A DNA stretch of 64,000 bases from Paguma larvata (lineage: Eukaryota > Chordata > Mammalia > Carnivora > Viverridae), in the NCBI GenBank assembly GCA_030068075.1, contig CM057841.1:7573565-7637564 (forward strand). The letters run 5' to 3'. The notes under the pieces were generated by a model. That model was not told where the DNA came from, did no database searches, and saw only the letters and a program-made list of their open reading frames with translations. The translations under genes were made by a program, and so were the position numbers. Within the stretch, counting starts at the first letter, position 1. Each line of letters opens with the position of its first letter. This document shows positions 9,115-20,100 of this stretch, piece after piece.

Positions 9115-11118
9115 CTGGGGGACTGAGACGGGGAGCTGGTGAGGCGGGGGCGCCGCCGGGGGGCAGCCGGGACCCAGACAGGCGAGGAGGCGCCCTGGAG
9201 AGGGGCACAGAGTGGGCGACCCGGGCCGGAGACCCCACCCCACCCCTAGACACTGCGGGGCGGCCAGGACCCGGAGAGAGATGGGGGGAGGGGCGTGGAG
9301 AACGGCAGGGAGGGCCAGACAGGGCCCTGGAGACCCCTGGGCACCATGCGACAGCCAGGGAGGGTGGGAGGTGGACCCGGTGAGAAAGGAGAGGGGGACA
9401 CGCACGGGCTTCCGGGAGGCAACCCGGGGTGCCCTCGTTTGCCACCCACCTGTCGCCACCCGGGCCCTGTGCTGCTTGCTTTTTCAGGAAGGTAGTAAAA
9501 GGGCTTTATGCTACAAATGTCATTTCAATCTCGGTAAGAGTGTACGTCACGCCGCACAGGAGAAGTCAAAGTGGCACTTAACAGTCCGTGGAGATTCTCA
9601 AGTGCGCCGCTGCCCAGCGCCTGGGACTGCCGGTCACCGCGCGCAGGAACACCAGCGGGGACTCGAGTGAGTGTTTCCCCAACAGTCGCCATAAATGTCG
9701 GCTAAACGTCTGCTTATTCTGCATCTTGTCCCCTGACACTCGCGTCTGTGTGGTCTGATGGTAAAACACTGGTCTTCTCGGGGCTTCTCGAACTGGCCCT
9801 ACTTCCCCTCCCCAGGGCCTCAGCATAAGCGGTTTCCTCTGCTCGGAACCCCAACAACGGGGCCTCCCCTTCAGTGGTTACTCAGGCAGCCTTCAGGTCA
9901 GGCTCACTCAGGAACCACTTCCTGAGCGCCACGCTTCTCCCGTCACTGGGTCCTCCCGTTACAAACTGGCCAAGTCTGGGTGGTATTTCCTTCGCGGCCC
10001 TGCTCCGGGGCCGAGGCCGTCCTGTGCCGCATGCCCACGGCAGACGTTTCCGTAACGTCCGCTGGTTTCCAGTCTCTGGCCTAAGGCCTCACACATAACT
10101 CACCTAATTCCCAACAACCCTAGGACCTCGATGTTAATAACCCCGTTTCCAGATGAGGTAGCCCAGGTTAGGTACTGCTCTGGGCCACATGGCTTGTATC
10201 TGGGACACAGGACAGTGGTCACCGATCACGTGCTGAAGCAATGACTGGGGGAGAAGGAGTTCGCAGAGACAAGAGGCCCACAGAGAAAGGGAGTTTAAAG
10301 AGTTGCGCTTCAGACTAGAGACGGCTTCGGATGGGTGGGACCACTTCACTCGCCTCCTTTTGTGAAGGGAGACAGAGAATGCCACTTAGAACCCTGCAGG
10401 GAAGCCGGCCCCCGGAGAGCACCTCCACCCCGCCGCTGCCAATGTGACTCAGGCTCCCCCGGCCCAGCCCAGGCGCGCGCACAGGCTCTGCGCGTGCACC
10501 TGCGGCGGGCGTGCACACCCCCTTCTCGCGGAGACCCTCCGCGTCGGGCACGGGCCCCGCCCCCTCTCAGTGCCCGCCCCGCGCCCCTGGGCTGCGGCGC
10601 CCGCGCTCACCCGTCACGATGTGCGTGGCTCCCACGAGGCGCGCCCCTTCCTCCAGCGCGCGGCGCCGCAGCACCCCGCAGAAGGTGCAGCAGGCGCGGC
10701 TGCGGCCGGAGCCGGCCGTGCTGCGGGCCACGGCGTCCATCGTCCAGCCCCCGAAGAGGTCGGCGTAGGCCACCACGGTGAGCGGGAGGTCCCAGCGCGC
10801 CGCCTGGCGCCGCACGGCCGCCAGCGCCGCGTCCCGGTAGCCGCCGATGCCCTCGTCCACGGCCACCAGGCGCAGCGAGACGCCCAGGCGCGGCGCTAGT
10901 TCGCGCAGCACGTGCGCCAGCACCGTGGAGTCCTTGCCGCCCGAGGCGCCCACGGCCACCACGGCGCCGGGCGGCAGCAGGCGGCCCGCCAGCACCGTGT
11001 GCAGCACCTCGGCCTCGAAGGCGGTGCAGAAGCAGGCGCCGCACAGCGCTCGGCCGGAGCGCGGGCGGCGGAGGGCGGCGCGCGCCGCGTGGCAGGAGGC
11101 GCACTGCGGGGCGGGCAT
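8522..11118 (-). CDS. CTU1: CTU1, cytosolic tRNA 2-thiolation protein 1, copy A
   Basis: CTU1 (NCS6/ATPBD3) is the catalytic ATP pyrophosphatase that, with CTU2 and sulfur from URM1, thiolates wobble uridine 34 of tRNA Lys, Glu and Gln in the cytosol. Two coding exons: 11118-10611 (508 nt, from the ATG) and 9114-8522 (593 nt, TAA stop), joined by GT...AG with phase 1 at Gly170. The product is 366 aa, close to the human length. It has zinc-binding cysteine pairs at the N-terminus (C6/C9, C26/C29), the PP-loop SGGKDST at 59-65, CTFC at 144-147, the HNADDM block at 171-176 and a C-terminal CSRCGA...CQAC zinc motif. No frame break is seen. Copy-specific change: Val177 where copy B has Ala. The duplication ends in the presumed first intron, so the non-coding first exon and promoter seen upstream of copy B are not visible here. 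Expression is uncertain. Confidence 0.93.
9115..10610 (-). other. CTU1 copy A intron between coding exons
   Basis: The 1.5-kb intron has GTGAGC and CAG ends and is duplicated almost unchanged in copy B. A MIR remnant lies at about 10095-10215, antisense to the window. No other gene is seen; the long open frames within it are artefacts of GC content. Confidence 0.85.
10095..10215 (-). repeat. MIR element in the CTU1 intron, antisense to window
   Basis: CACCTAATTCCCAACAACCC, AATAACCCCGTTTCCAGATG and GGTAGCCCAGGTTAGGTA match the antisense MIR core. The same element is present in copy B, so it predates the duplication. Confidence 0.65.
10611..11118 (-). CDS. CTU1: CTU1 copy A, first coding exon
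   Basis: Runs from ATG 11118-11116 ([18 protein letters not shown]) to a GTGAGC donor at 10610. It contains the N-terminal zinc cysteines, the PP-loop, [11 protein letters not shown] and [12 protein letters not shown]. An acceptor-like TGTCCAG lies about 50 bases upstream of the ATG (about 11168), so this exon probably has a short 5' UTR and a non-coding exon precedes it, as in other mammals. By eye it is identical to its copy B counterpart. Confidence 0.93.
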
Positions 11119-11227
11119 CGCGGGTTGCGGGCGGGCGGGCGGGCAGTCGGGGAGGAGTTGGCTTCCCTGGACACGGCGAGAGGGGAGGCAGGTTAAGTGC
11201 GGATTCCGGATTGCGGGGTCGATGCCT

Positions 11228-11879
11228 AGGGCAGCCTGCCGGATCACATCTCCAAGGAGACTATCTGGGGGTGCTTTTGTTTTCGAGGTGGGGTGTTCGA
11301 ACCTCCAGAACTGGGCTCAATCTCCCACAAGCTTCTCCGGATGTGCCAAAAACATGGATCAGCCCGTCCTTGACCCCTTTCTGGGCCCCTCCTCCAACCT
11401 CGACCCTCCCCAGCCAAAACCAATCCTCCAGTCACGCTCTCCTAGGTCGCACACGCCTGGTAAACCCAGTATCCCCTCCCCAAGCCACCATCGCCTCCAG
11501 CCCGGGTGGTGCAGGAGCCTCCCGGCAGGTTACTCTGCTTCTAGGCTTTGCCACCGGATGCCGAAAGACCTTATGTGACTTTGTTTATGTCTGTGACTTC
11601 CTGAGGCAGGGCCAGTGCCATTCAGATGTCCAACAGGTATCTCAAAGCCCAGACTCCCGACTCTTCTCCCCACACCTGCTTCTCCTGCAGCAAAGAGCAG
11701 TCCCATCCTTTCAGCCGTCCAGGCCAGACGTATGGGCTCCAGGACGCTGGCTGCTCGCACCGCTCTCCTTCCTCTCCCTGCGGTGACTCCTAATTGCGAT
11801 GTCAAGACCTGACCATTCCTCCCCCCCTCTCCCCCCCCCCCCGCCCTCAAGCCCCAAGTGCCCAAATGGCATACGGAAC
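11228..11879. other. Intergenic sequence right of duplication copy A
   Basis: Single-copy sequence starting exactly where homology with copy B ends. C-rich patches (11820-11845) but no CpG island, ZNF143-type motif or recognisable exon. This matters because copy A's first exon would be expected on this side. Confidence 0.5.
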
Positions 11880-12300
11880 TCCCGCATGACAATGGCATCA
11901 ACCCAGAAGGCGACTGGATCTCCCCATCTCCACGGCGGCCACCCTCGGCCACCCTCGCCTGAGCAATACTGCAGGAGGCTCCGCACCAGAGTCCCTGCCT
12001 CCACCCTGCCCTGCCCTCCGCTCCTCTCCACGGGACAGCCAGCGGACCCTGCCCGGTACCTTCTATGCATCCTCCCCTGCAACCCTTGTCACTTTAGGAA
12101 ACGCGAGTGGCCTCCGAGGCTCTCTGACCTGGCTCCCTTTTTCTCTGACCTCGTGTCCCACTGTCCTCGGTCATGCCGGTCTCTACGCTCAAACACTCCA
12201 GGACGCACCTGCCGGAAGGGCTTTGCACTGGCTCTTTCCTCTGCCCAGAGTTCTCTTCCCTGTCACCGGGTCAGCAAGTAGCCCTTAGGAGCCATCACCC
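11880..12300 (-). repeat. L2-like ancient repeat, antisense
   Basis: GGGCTTTGCACTGGCTCTTTCC, CTCTGCCCAGAGTTCTCTTCC and the preceding CTCTGACCTCGTGTCCCA are the usual antisense L2 sequence order. Confidence 0.6.
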
Positions 12301-12819
12301 GTGACCATCAGGGGCATCTGTCAGCGCCGAGCAACGGCCCTTTGACATTTGTTCTCCTTTGACTTTTGACTTGATCCTCCCTCTGCTCCCCTGGGTTATC
12401 TTCTGCTGAGTCTCAGTCTCTTTTGGAGAGTCCTCTTCAGCTCCCGCCCAGCCCATTCTCCTCACGGGCGACTCTGAATTGTGGCATCCACCCGGCAGGT
12501 CCTGCAGATGCCCAACCGAGGATCCCGGCTAGGCCTTCTCCCAGATCCCGCGCGACCACACCAGCCAGTCTCCATTCCTCGAGGGAGAATCCTGTTCTAG
12601 CCCCGCTGTTGCCTGTCTCCTGAGAGCGTCGCCACCTTCCACCCAGCCCCTTCGCAGGACAGGGCATAAAGTCCCCTTGGACTCATCCCTCCTCTTGCCC
12701 TAAGTCTACAGTCGCCCAGTTCTGGGGGTCTGCCTCCTGAGGGAGGAGGACCTTGGCAGGTGTGGAGTCTCTGCAGATTGTCAGAGACTCATAGGCCATG
12801 ATTCAGAGTCTGAACTGTA

Positions 12820-13395
12820 TTCATGGGGAATGCGAGCCACGGGAGGATTTTGAGCAGGAAAGGGGTATGAACTGACTTGTGGCTTTTGGTTTTAGAGAGA
12901 GAGAAAGAGAGAAGTGGAGGGACAAAGGGAGAAGGAGAGAGAATCCCAAGCAGGCACCATGCCCAGCATGGAGCCCAACACAGGGCGCGACGTCACGAAC
13001 CCTGAGATCAGGACCTGAGCCGAAATCGAGAGTCAGATGCTTCCCTGTCTGAAGCAGCCAGGTGCCCCTGATTTAAATTTAAAACGATCCCATTGGCTGC
13101 TGCGTGAGGAACATCGTTAGGGGGCAAGAGCAAAGGCAGTGGGGCCACGAGGAAGCTATGGCAATAGCCAGTGAGAGTCCTGGGAGGGGGAGTGGGCGTG
13201 GAGGAGGGAAGGGTGGGATTCTGGATCTGTTCCAAAGGCAGCGTCCATAGGGCTTGCACAAGACTCGGGAGTGCCGAGGGCTGATGAGAAAAGGTGAATG
13301 GAAAGTGACTTGGAGGTTCTGGCCAGAGCACTGGGGAGGAAGATGGGGCCACTTCGTCAGGAGGGTCCCCAGGAATTACATTTGGACACATCAGG
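12820..13395 (+). repeat. Ancient mammalian repeat split by a SINE
   Basis: GGATTTTGAGCAGGAAAGGGG before the SINE and ATCCCATTGGCTGCTGCGTG after it belong to one widespread old element (family blocks reading TTTTAAGCAGGGGAGTGACATG...GCTGCTGTGTGGAG). Another copy is at 41540-42360. Confidence 0.55.
12885..13068 (-). mobile_element. CAN-SINE, antisense
   Basis: Antisense copy inserted in the older repeat; CTGAGATCAGGACCTGAGCC and a head ending CAGCCAGGTGCCCC. Confidence 0.9.
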
Positions 13396-14109
13396 TTTGG
13401 AATGCCTGTTAAGTGTCTTCCCCTTGAAGACTATGGATCCAGCCTGGGTCAGGCGCCCCCTCTAGGCTCACAGAGCCGCTACCATGCCTCCATGCCAGCC
13501 TGACCACGGCTCTACCTGTCACGGTGGCCGACCTGTCTCCTTTGGGGTGCTAATGGCAGGGACTGGGCCTGCTTTGTCCGCCACCTTGGCGGTCCAGCCT
13601 CGCATAGGGCTTGGAACTGTGTGGGCGCTCAGTAAAGAACCACAGAACGAGGGAATAATAAATGCCCCCAGAAGAGACGCAGACCCCAGGGATGCCTCCA
13701 GATTGCAGCCTTGTCAGAAGGACGATAGTGTGTGATCCTTCCATCAGGACAGAGGCTCGAGGACCCAGTAGGGGCCTCTTTGATGCGCCTAATGGCATGG
13801 GGAGTGGGGAAGGAAATTTGGGTGGAGAGGTGGTCTCTGGACATGCGCCTGGCTCTGGGTAGTGGGTGAGATTGAGGTCCCAGCCAGTGAACTGGATAGT
13901 ATACACTTCCTTTCACGAGGAAGTAGACCTCTGGGATGGCAAGCAGGTGAGAGAGGACTTGACCTCTAGAGACCGGGATATCCGAGACTGAGGGATCCAA
14001 AGGCCCAGACCCCTGAGAATCAATAGTCCCTAGGCCCAGGGTCCTGGAGACTCAGAGTTGCAGTAACCCAGGGGCCTGGAGACCCAGACCCTCTAGACTC
14101 TTACTGAGA
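13396..14109. other. Intergenic sequence
   Basis: No gene seen. From about 13960 the sequence has degenerate CCTGGAGACCCAGACC-type units that may be decayed minisatellite. Confidence 0.4.
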
Positions 14110-15020
14110 AATGCCACTCTAAAAAATATACCAAACGAAGGTGCATATTCTCATCAAAGCCATGTTTGCATGAGCGCTCTTCCTAATAGTTCCAGACTAG
14201 AAATAACCCAAATATCCTATTGTATAGCGTATGGCATATGCACACGATGAAACTCCTCCTGCAGTGAGAATGAATGAATGGCTGTTGTGTGGGTAACTCT
14301 CACAATAAAATAGTAAGCACGAGGAGCACCCGGGTGGCTCAGTCAGTTAAGCGTCCCACTTCTGCTCAGGTCACGATCTCAGGGTCCGTGAGTTTGAGCC
14401 CCAGGTTGGGTTCCGTGCTGACAGCTCAAGCCTGGAGACTGATTCAGGTTCTGTGTCTCCCTCTCTCTCTGCCCCTCCCTTACCCCGCTCCTTACCCCCC
14501 TCTCTGCCCCTCCCCTGCTCACACTCTGTCTCTCTTTGAAAAATAAAATAAAAACATTAAAAAAATTTTTAAAGTAAAAAACACAGAAAACTAATCAATG
14601 ATGATAGAAGTTATTATAGTGGTTACTTTTTTAGAGACAAGTAACTGGGAATGGGTGCTCATGGGTTTCTTGACCTAGGTAATTATTCCAGGAAAGTCAT
14701 CATAGTATGCAAATTGATAAAGCTTATCTTTATGAACTGAACTTTTTTTCCTATGTATGGTTTGCTTCAACGTCTTTTGCTTAAGAACACTATAAAGGGA
14801 TGTTTCACTCAAATATATGCTAATTCATTTTAAAATTCAGATGACATAAAAATTATAAGAAAAGTATAATCTGCTGAAACTGTCTCAAGAAGAAATGAAA
14901 ACCCCAAATAGCCATGTATCCATAAGGGAATTAATTCAGTAGGACAGGGGAAAAAAAGTTCACTGGCAAGTTTGAATGGCAGAAATAATACCAACTTTTC
15001 ATGAACCTTTCCAAGTATGA
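14110..15020 (+). mobile_element. Old LINE-1 fragments, sense, split by a SINE
   Basis: 14110-14322 resembles an L1 3' region (AGAAATAACCCAAATATCCT, CACACGATGAAACTCC). The sequence continues after the SINE with TATAGTGGTTACTTTTTTAG. A further piece at about 14830-15020 matches part of ORF2 (ACTGTCTCAAGAAGAAATGA, GTTCACTGGCAAGTTTGAAT). Confidence 0.55.
14323..14575 (+). mobile_element. CAN-SINE, sense
   Basis: Head AGCACCCGGGTGGCTCAGTC. The TC-rich region is extended by a duplicated CTCTCTGCCCCTCCC stretch, and the A-rich tail reads AAAATAAAATAAAAAC. Confidence 0.9.
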
Positions 15021-15640
15021 AAGATACATTAGCCAGTATGACTTTTGGAAGTCTTTTGCTTTCTCCAAACTTCACTGAGTCCTGCAGAGTAGGGAAGTGG
15101 TACCGGCTCATCTTCAAGAACCACTCCATCTCTGGCAACTGTGGGTCTGAAGCTGCACTAATGTGTACAATCACTATCCTTTTGTACCTGCTGGCTTCCT
15201 CTTGTTTTTGTTTTGTTTTGTTTTGTTTTTTGACCACTTTTCCCATACTGAGACCCTGGTGACCAAACTGTCCCAGGACAGTGCCAGGCATTTATGGCTC
15301 AGGAGATGTGTCTGCTGCTGGTAGTCCACTCCGTAGGAAGGTGCGTGGACCAGGAGCCAGAGGAGTCTAGGGTGGGAAATGAGGTTGGAGTCTGAGTCTC
15401 TCTCTCTCTAAGGGCTTTGGTGCAGGGTCCAAATATGATTTTGAAGCCCAGAAATTGGGGACATGGGTCTCCATCCCTCCAGTTACCTGGGTCAAGACTC
15501 CTGACTCACTCCACCCGTCCCCTTTTCTCTCCCACCCTCCGTGAATCAATGGGTCCTGTAAGCTTCACCTCCTGAAAATGTCCCCAATTGCTCCCTTCCT
15601 CATCCCCTCTTTGTCCTGTCCCCTCCCCTCCACCCCTATG
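15021..15640. other. Intergenic sequence
   Basis: A run of five TTTTG units at 15208-15229 and no exon that fits the SIGLEC remnant downstream. Confidence 0.4.
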
Positions 15641-15689
15641 GCCTTGACCACTTCTCCTTCCTCCTGCCCAGCCTCCTGGTCTCCAGTGT

Positions 15690-16030
15690 CTCTTGTCAAG
15701 TCTGTGTCCCACATAGAACAGGACCAGAAAGGTTTCCCTGCCCCCAGAGCCCGCCCTGCCCCTTCCCTGCTCAGAGCCCTCTGGTGGCTCCCCTGGACCT
15801 CAGGGTAACTTCCTCAGCTTATCAGGGGCAGAATTTCCCTGTCCTCCCCAGCAGGCCCTGAAGATATTTGCATTTCCTTTCATCTACAAGCCTCAGTACC
15901 TTTGCAGTCAGTCCTCTACCTGAGGTGCCTTCCTCCATGTGTTAATATGACCAGGTCCCCTCCTCTTTCCAGTCTCAGCTGAGCCTCTCTCCCTCTAGGA
16001 TCTTTCAGCCACTCTAGACTCCTGGATTTG
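15690..16030 (-). repeat. L2-like ancient repeat, antisense
   Basis: GAGGTGCCTTCCTCCATGTG, CAGTCTCAGCTGAGCCTCTC and neighbouring C/T-rich text follow antisense L2 order. It runs up to the SIGLEC remnant. Confidence 0.45.
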
Positions 16031-16039
16031 TCTGTATAT

Positions 16040-16328
16040 GAGCATGGGTCAAATAGACTTGCATCCTCAGTGTCTGTTTGGGAAGTGGGAGAGACACACC
16101 TCTTAGCTCCACCATCCCTGTCCACCCTCCACTGGATCCTGGTCCAATACCAACCACCTGCCATGCTGAGCTGGTCCCAGGAGGGAAAAGCCCTGAGCCC
16201 CTCCCAGCCCTCAGCACTCGGGGTCCTGGAGGTGCCCCACATAGGGGCTGGAGATGAAGGGGAATTCACTTGTCAGGCTCAGCACCTGCTGGGCTCCCAA
16301 GTCATTTCCTTCAGTCTCTCTGTGCAAA
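16040..16328 (+). pseudogene. SIGLEC remnant, C2-set exon
   Basis: The 3' two thirds are well preserved, including the F-strand Cys of EFTCQAQ and the WSQEG C-strand region. The 5' part ([12 protein letters not shown]) is too diverged to place the acceptor. The donor CAAA/GTGAGT at 16328/16329 is intact. Confidence 0.75.
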
Positions 16329-16432
16329 GTGAGTTGCAACACAGATTCTGGGGGTGGAGAGCCTGGCCAGGTGATTAGGATGTAGAAGAGCCTAGGGCCA
16401 GAGGTTCATCATCCACTTTCTCCCCTTCCTCA

Positions 16433-16570
16433 GAAAGCCCCTCTTCCTGCAACTGTGTGACTCAGGAGTAGGAGGGCTCATGCCCCTGGTCCTCACCCTG
16501 CTTAGAGGAGCCTTCATGGGGGCTGGCTTCCTCCTCACCTATGGCCTCACCTGGACTAATACACTGTCCC
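16433..16570 (+). pseudogene. SIGLEC remnant, transmembrane exon
   Basis: The acceptor TTCCTCAG is intact. An in-frame TAG follows CVTQE, and one base is lost near 16480, so the hydrophobic [16 protein letters not shown] reads in the next frame. After LTW the text changes to unrelated sequence. Confidence 0.7.
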
Positions 16571-17055
16571 TGCCCAGGGAAGTCTCCAGGAAGTCCTCGA
16601 GTTCCAGGTGGGGCTAAGCTGTCCCATCCTGCCTGGAGTTAGAATTAAAGGGGTGACTCTTATCTGAGACCCATGTTGTTCCTGCAGATGTGGAGGCCCC
16701 TAGGAAGTAGAGCTGAGAGGCTGACCAAGTCTCCCTCCGTCTCGAGACAGGACTAAGGTGTGGACCTGGAGCCCAGAGGGACAGATATGGGGACATCATG
16801 GTCAGCTTCTTCCTGGAAACACTTGGCCCACACATTCTTTATGACTGCTCTTTTGTTTTCTGCCTGCCCCTGTTCCCATCAACGCACCTCCTCTCTTGTC
16901 CCTGTTCCCTCCTGCTCCAGTCTCAGCCCTCTGATGGAGGCACCAGCCTTTGGAGACTTGTCTTCCCACTACTCAAGAGTTACTTTGTTAACACTATGCA
17001 ATTTTTAACTCAAAATTTGGTTCCTGTTGTATACCACACTTGTCACCTTTCCCCC

Positions 17056-19743
17056 CTAAATTTGTACTTTTTTTTCTAATAATTTATTGTCAAATTAGTT
17101 TCCATACAACACCCAGTGCTCATCCCAACAAGTGCCCTCCTCTGTGCCCGTCACCCACTCTTCCCCCTCCGACACCCCCCTCACCCCTCGGTTTGTTCTT
17201 AGTCTTTGAGAGTCTCTTATGTTTTGTCTTCCTCCCTCTCTGTGTCTTTTGTTCTTTCCTCTCTTCCCCTCCCCCATAGTTTTCTGCTAAGTCTCTCAAA
17301 ATCCACCTATGCGTGGAAACATATGGCATCTGTCTTTCTCTGACTTATTTCACTTAGCATAATACCCTCCAGGTCCATCCATGTTGCTAGACATGGCCAG
17401 ATTTCATTCTTCGAATGTGCTGCTGTGAACATTAGGGTACACGTGCCCCTATGCATCAGCACTCCTGTGTCTCTTGGGTAGATTCCTAGCAGTGCTATTG
17501 CTGGGTCATAGGGTAGCTCTATTTTCATCTTTTTGAGGAACCTCCACACCGTTTTCCAGAGTGGCTGCACTAGTTTGCATTTCCATCAACAGTGTAGGAG
17601 GGTGCCTGCTTCTCCACATCCTCGCCAGCATCTATAGTTTCCAGATTTATTCATTTTAGCCACTCTAACCAGTGCGAGGTGGTATCTCAGTGTGGTTTTG
17701 ATTTGTATCTCCCTGATGATGAGTGACATTGAGCATCGTTTCATGTGTCTGTTGGCCATCTGGATGTCATCTTTGGAGAAGTGTCTGTTCATATCTTCCG
17801 CCCATTTTTTTCACTGGATTATTTGTTTTTCTGGTGTGGAGTTTGGTAAATTCTTTATGGTTTTAGATACTAGTCCTTTATCTGATATGTCATTTGCAAT
17901 TATCCTTTCCCGGGGCGCCTGGGTGGCTCAGTTGGTTAAGCGGCCGACTTCGGCTCAGGTCATGATCTCACAGTCTGTGAGTTCAAGCCCCGCGTCGGGC
18001 TCTGTGCTGATGGCTCAGAGCCTGGAGCCTGCTTCAGATTCTGTGTCTCCCTCTCTCTCTGCCCTTCCCCTGCTCACTCTCTGTCTCTATGTCTCTCAAA
18101 AATAAATAAACGTTAAAAAAAATTAAAAATCTTTAAAAAAAAAAAGAAAGAAAAAAATTATCCTTTCCCATTCCGACGGTTGTCTATTAGTTTTGTTGGT
18201 TGTTTCCTTTGCTGTGCAGAAACTTTTTATCTTGATGAGGTCCCAATAGTTCATTTTTGCTTTTATTTCTCTCACCTTTGGAGATGTGTCATGTAGGAAA
18301 TTGTTGTGGCTTAGGTCAAAAAGGTTTTTTCCTGCTTTCTCCTCTAGGATTTTGATGGTTTCCTGTCTCACATTCAAGTCCTTCATCCATTTTGAATTTA
18401 TTTTTGTGAGTGGTGAAAGAAAGTGGTCTAGTTTCATTCTTCTGCACGTTGCTGTCCAGTTCTCCCAGCACCATTTGTTAAAGAGGCTGTCTTTTTTCCA
18501 TTGGATACATTTTCCTGCTTTGTCAAAGATTAGTTGGCCATATGTTTGTGGGTCCGTTTCTGGGTTCTCTATTCTATTGCATTGATCTATATGTCTGTTC
18601 TTGTGCCAATACCAGGCTGTCTTGATTATTACCGCTTTGCAGTAGAGGTTAAAGTCTGGGATTGTGATGCCTTCCGCCTCGGTTTTATTCTTCAGTATTA
18701 CTTTGGCTATTCGGGGTCTTTTGTGGTTCCATACAAATTTTAGGATTGTTTGCTCTAGCTTTGAGAAGAATGCTGGTGCAATTTTGATTGGGATTGTATG
18801 GAATGTTTAGATTGCTTTGGGTAGTATTGCCATTTTAACAATATTTATTCTTCCAATCCATGAGCACGGGATGTTTTTCCATTTCCTTGCGTCTTCTTCA
18901 ATTTCCTTCATAAGTTTTTTACAGTTTTCAGTGTAGAGATCTTTTACATCTTTGGTTAGGTTTATTCCTAGGTATTTTATGGTTTTGGGTGTAATTGTGA
19001 ATGGGATACACTTCTTTATTTCTCTTTCTATTGCTTCATTGGTGTAAAGGAATGCAACCGATTTCTGTGCATTGGTTTTGTATCCTGCAAATTTGCCTAA
19101 TTCATGGATCAGTTCTAGTAGGCTTTTGGTGGATCCTGTCGGGTTTTCCGTGTAAAGTATCATGTCGTCTGCGAAAAGTGAAAATTTGACTTCATCCTCG
19201 CCTATCCTGATGCCTTTTTTTTTGCTTTGTTGTCTGATTGCTGATGCTAGGACCTCCAACACTATGTTAAATAGCAGACACCCTTGTTGTGTTCCTGATC
19301 TCAGGGGGAAGGTTCTCAGTTTTTCCCCTTTGAGGATGATGTTAGCTGTGGGCTTTTCATAAATGGCTTTTATGTTGCCTAAGTATGTTCCTTCTATCCC
19401 GACTTTCTCGAGAGTTTTTATTAGGAAAGGATGCTGTATTTTGTCAAATGCTTTCTCTGCCTCTGTTGACAGGATCATATGTTCTTATATTTTCTTTTGT
19501 TAATGCGATGTATCACATCGATTGATATGCAAATATTGAACCAGTCCTGCAACCCAGGGATGAATCCTACTTGATCATGATGAATAATTCTTTTTATATG
19601 CTATTGGATTCTATTTGCTAATATCTTGTCAGGAATTTTGCATCCATATTCATCAAGGATATTGGCCTGTAGTTCTCTTATTTGTCTGGGTCTCTATCTG
19701 GTTTGGGAATCAAAGTGATGCTGGCTTCTAAATTTGTACTTTT
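17056..19743 (-). mobile_element. 5'-truncated LINE-1, antisense, with target-site duplication
   Basis: A single L1 insertion on the minus strand bounded by the 16-bp duplication CTAAATTTGTACTTTT at 17056-17071 and 19728-19743. The tail appears as a T run next to the left duplicate. The 3' UTR is near 17075-17300. ORF2 is read from 19478 down to 18807 (reverse transcriptase block [32 protein letters not shown]) and continues in broken frames. It is truncated in ORF2 at about 19727. The intact flanks and long open segment indicate a fairly young copy, but it cannot be autonomous. Confidence 0.95.
17912..18155 (+). mobile_element. CAN-SINE inside the LINE-1, sense, with target-site duplication
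   Basis: Near-consensus SINE (GGGCGCCTGGGTGGCTCAGT head, AAATAAATAAACGTT tail) flanked by the 14-bp repeat AATTATCCTTTCCC at 17898-17911 and 18156-18169. It therefore inserted after the L1. Confidence 0.96.
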
Positions 19744-20100
19744 AATGGTCTACATTCCACAAGCATTTACTTATCACCCACAATGGGCAGAGTAAAGCCC
19801 AGCATTCTCAGGGGTCACAACTGTGCATGAGGGCCATGCTGCATTTAGTGACAGGAGTCTTTGTCAACAGCAGTACTGGATGTCAGTGGTCCCAGAATGT
19901 TGGCTCCACTCCGGCTGCCACTCAACCCGCCCCCTCCCCCGGGACAGCTGGAGAGAACACCTGAAAACACAAATCTGACCATTTCCCTCCCTGATTCTCT
20001 AGCTTTCCACCTTCAGTGGCTTCTATTTCTCATGGAAATAATGAGAAAGTAGGAAATATGGCCCATGAGGTCTTGCTCAGTCTGTTTGTCTCCCTTTTGA
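19744..20100. other. Intergenic sequence
   Basis: GTGTTAG-poor, possible MIR or L2 tail at 19745-19790 (CAAGCATTTACTTATCACC); no gene. Confidence 0.35.

Larger units (their letters stand above)
6980..11227. other. Duplicated block, copy A (minisatellite + CTU1)
   Basis: This segment aligns end to end with 37876-41423, in the same orientation about 30.2 kb away. The right edge is sharp: both copies share GGGGTCGATGCCT (ending at 11227 and 41423) and are unrelated beyond it. Towards the left the alignment continues past the minisatellite into flank at 6980-7230, where copies differ at roughly a quarter of positions. The CTU1 part (about 8440-11227) is nearly identical. The block is therefore a direct tandem duplication, with SIGLEC genes lying between the copies. 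Confidence 0.9.
16040..16570 (+). pseudogene. SIGLEC 3'-end remnant with basic transmembrane residue
   Basis: Two exon remnants of a sialic-acid-binding Ig-like lectin. The first (about 16040-16328) encodes a C2-set domain end: [57 protein letters not shown], with a GTGAGT donor at 16329 in the usual phase 1. The second starts after TTCCTCAG at 16433 ([12 protein letters not shown]) and then carries a TAG stop. A missing base shifts the frame into [20 protein letters not shown], a transmembrane helix with an arginine. In the family such a basic residue pairs with the adaptor DAP12 (SIGLEC14/16 type). No V-set or signal-peptide exon is found upstream; the 5' half is missing. The stop, frameshift and missing 5' exons make it non-functional. 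Confidence 0.75.

Noticed and set aside
10335..10781. Plus-strand arginine/proline-rich frames over CTU1
   Set aside because: Antisense shadow of the CTU1 first coding exon and its GC-rich intron edge, duplicated passively in copy B.
13484..14100. Kallikrein (KLK) exons, expected near CTU1 in other mammals
   Set aside because: No trypsin-like catalytic motif (GDSGGP, TAAHC) was found on either strand in the window.
18807..19478. 223-codon minus-strand frame as a host gene
   Set aside because: It is LINE-1 reverse transcriptase (FADDM motif) inside an element bounded by target-site duplications.
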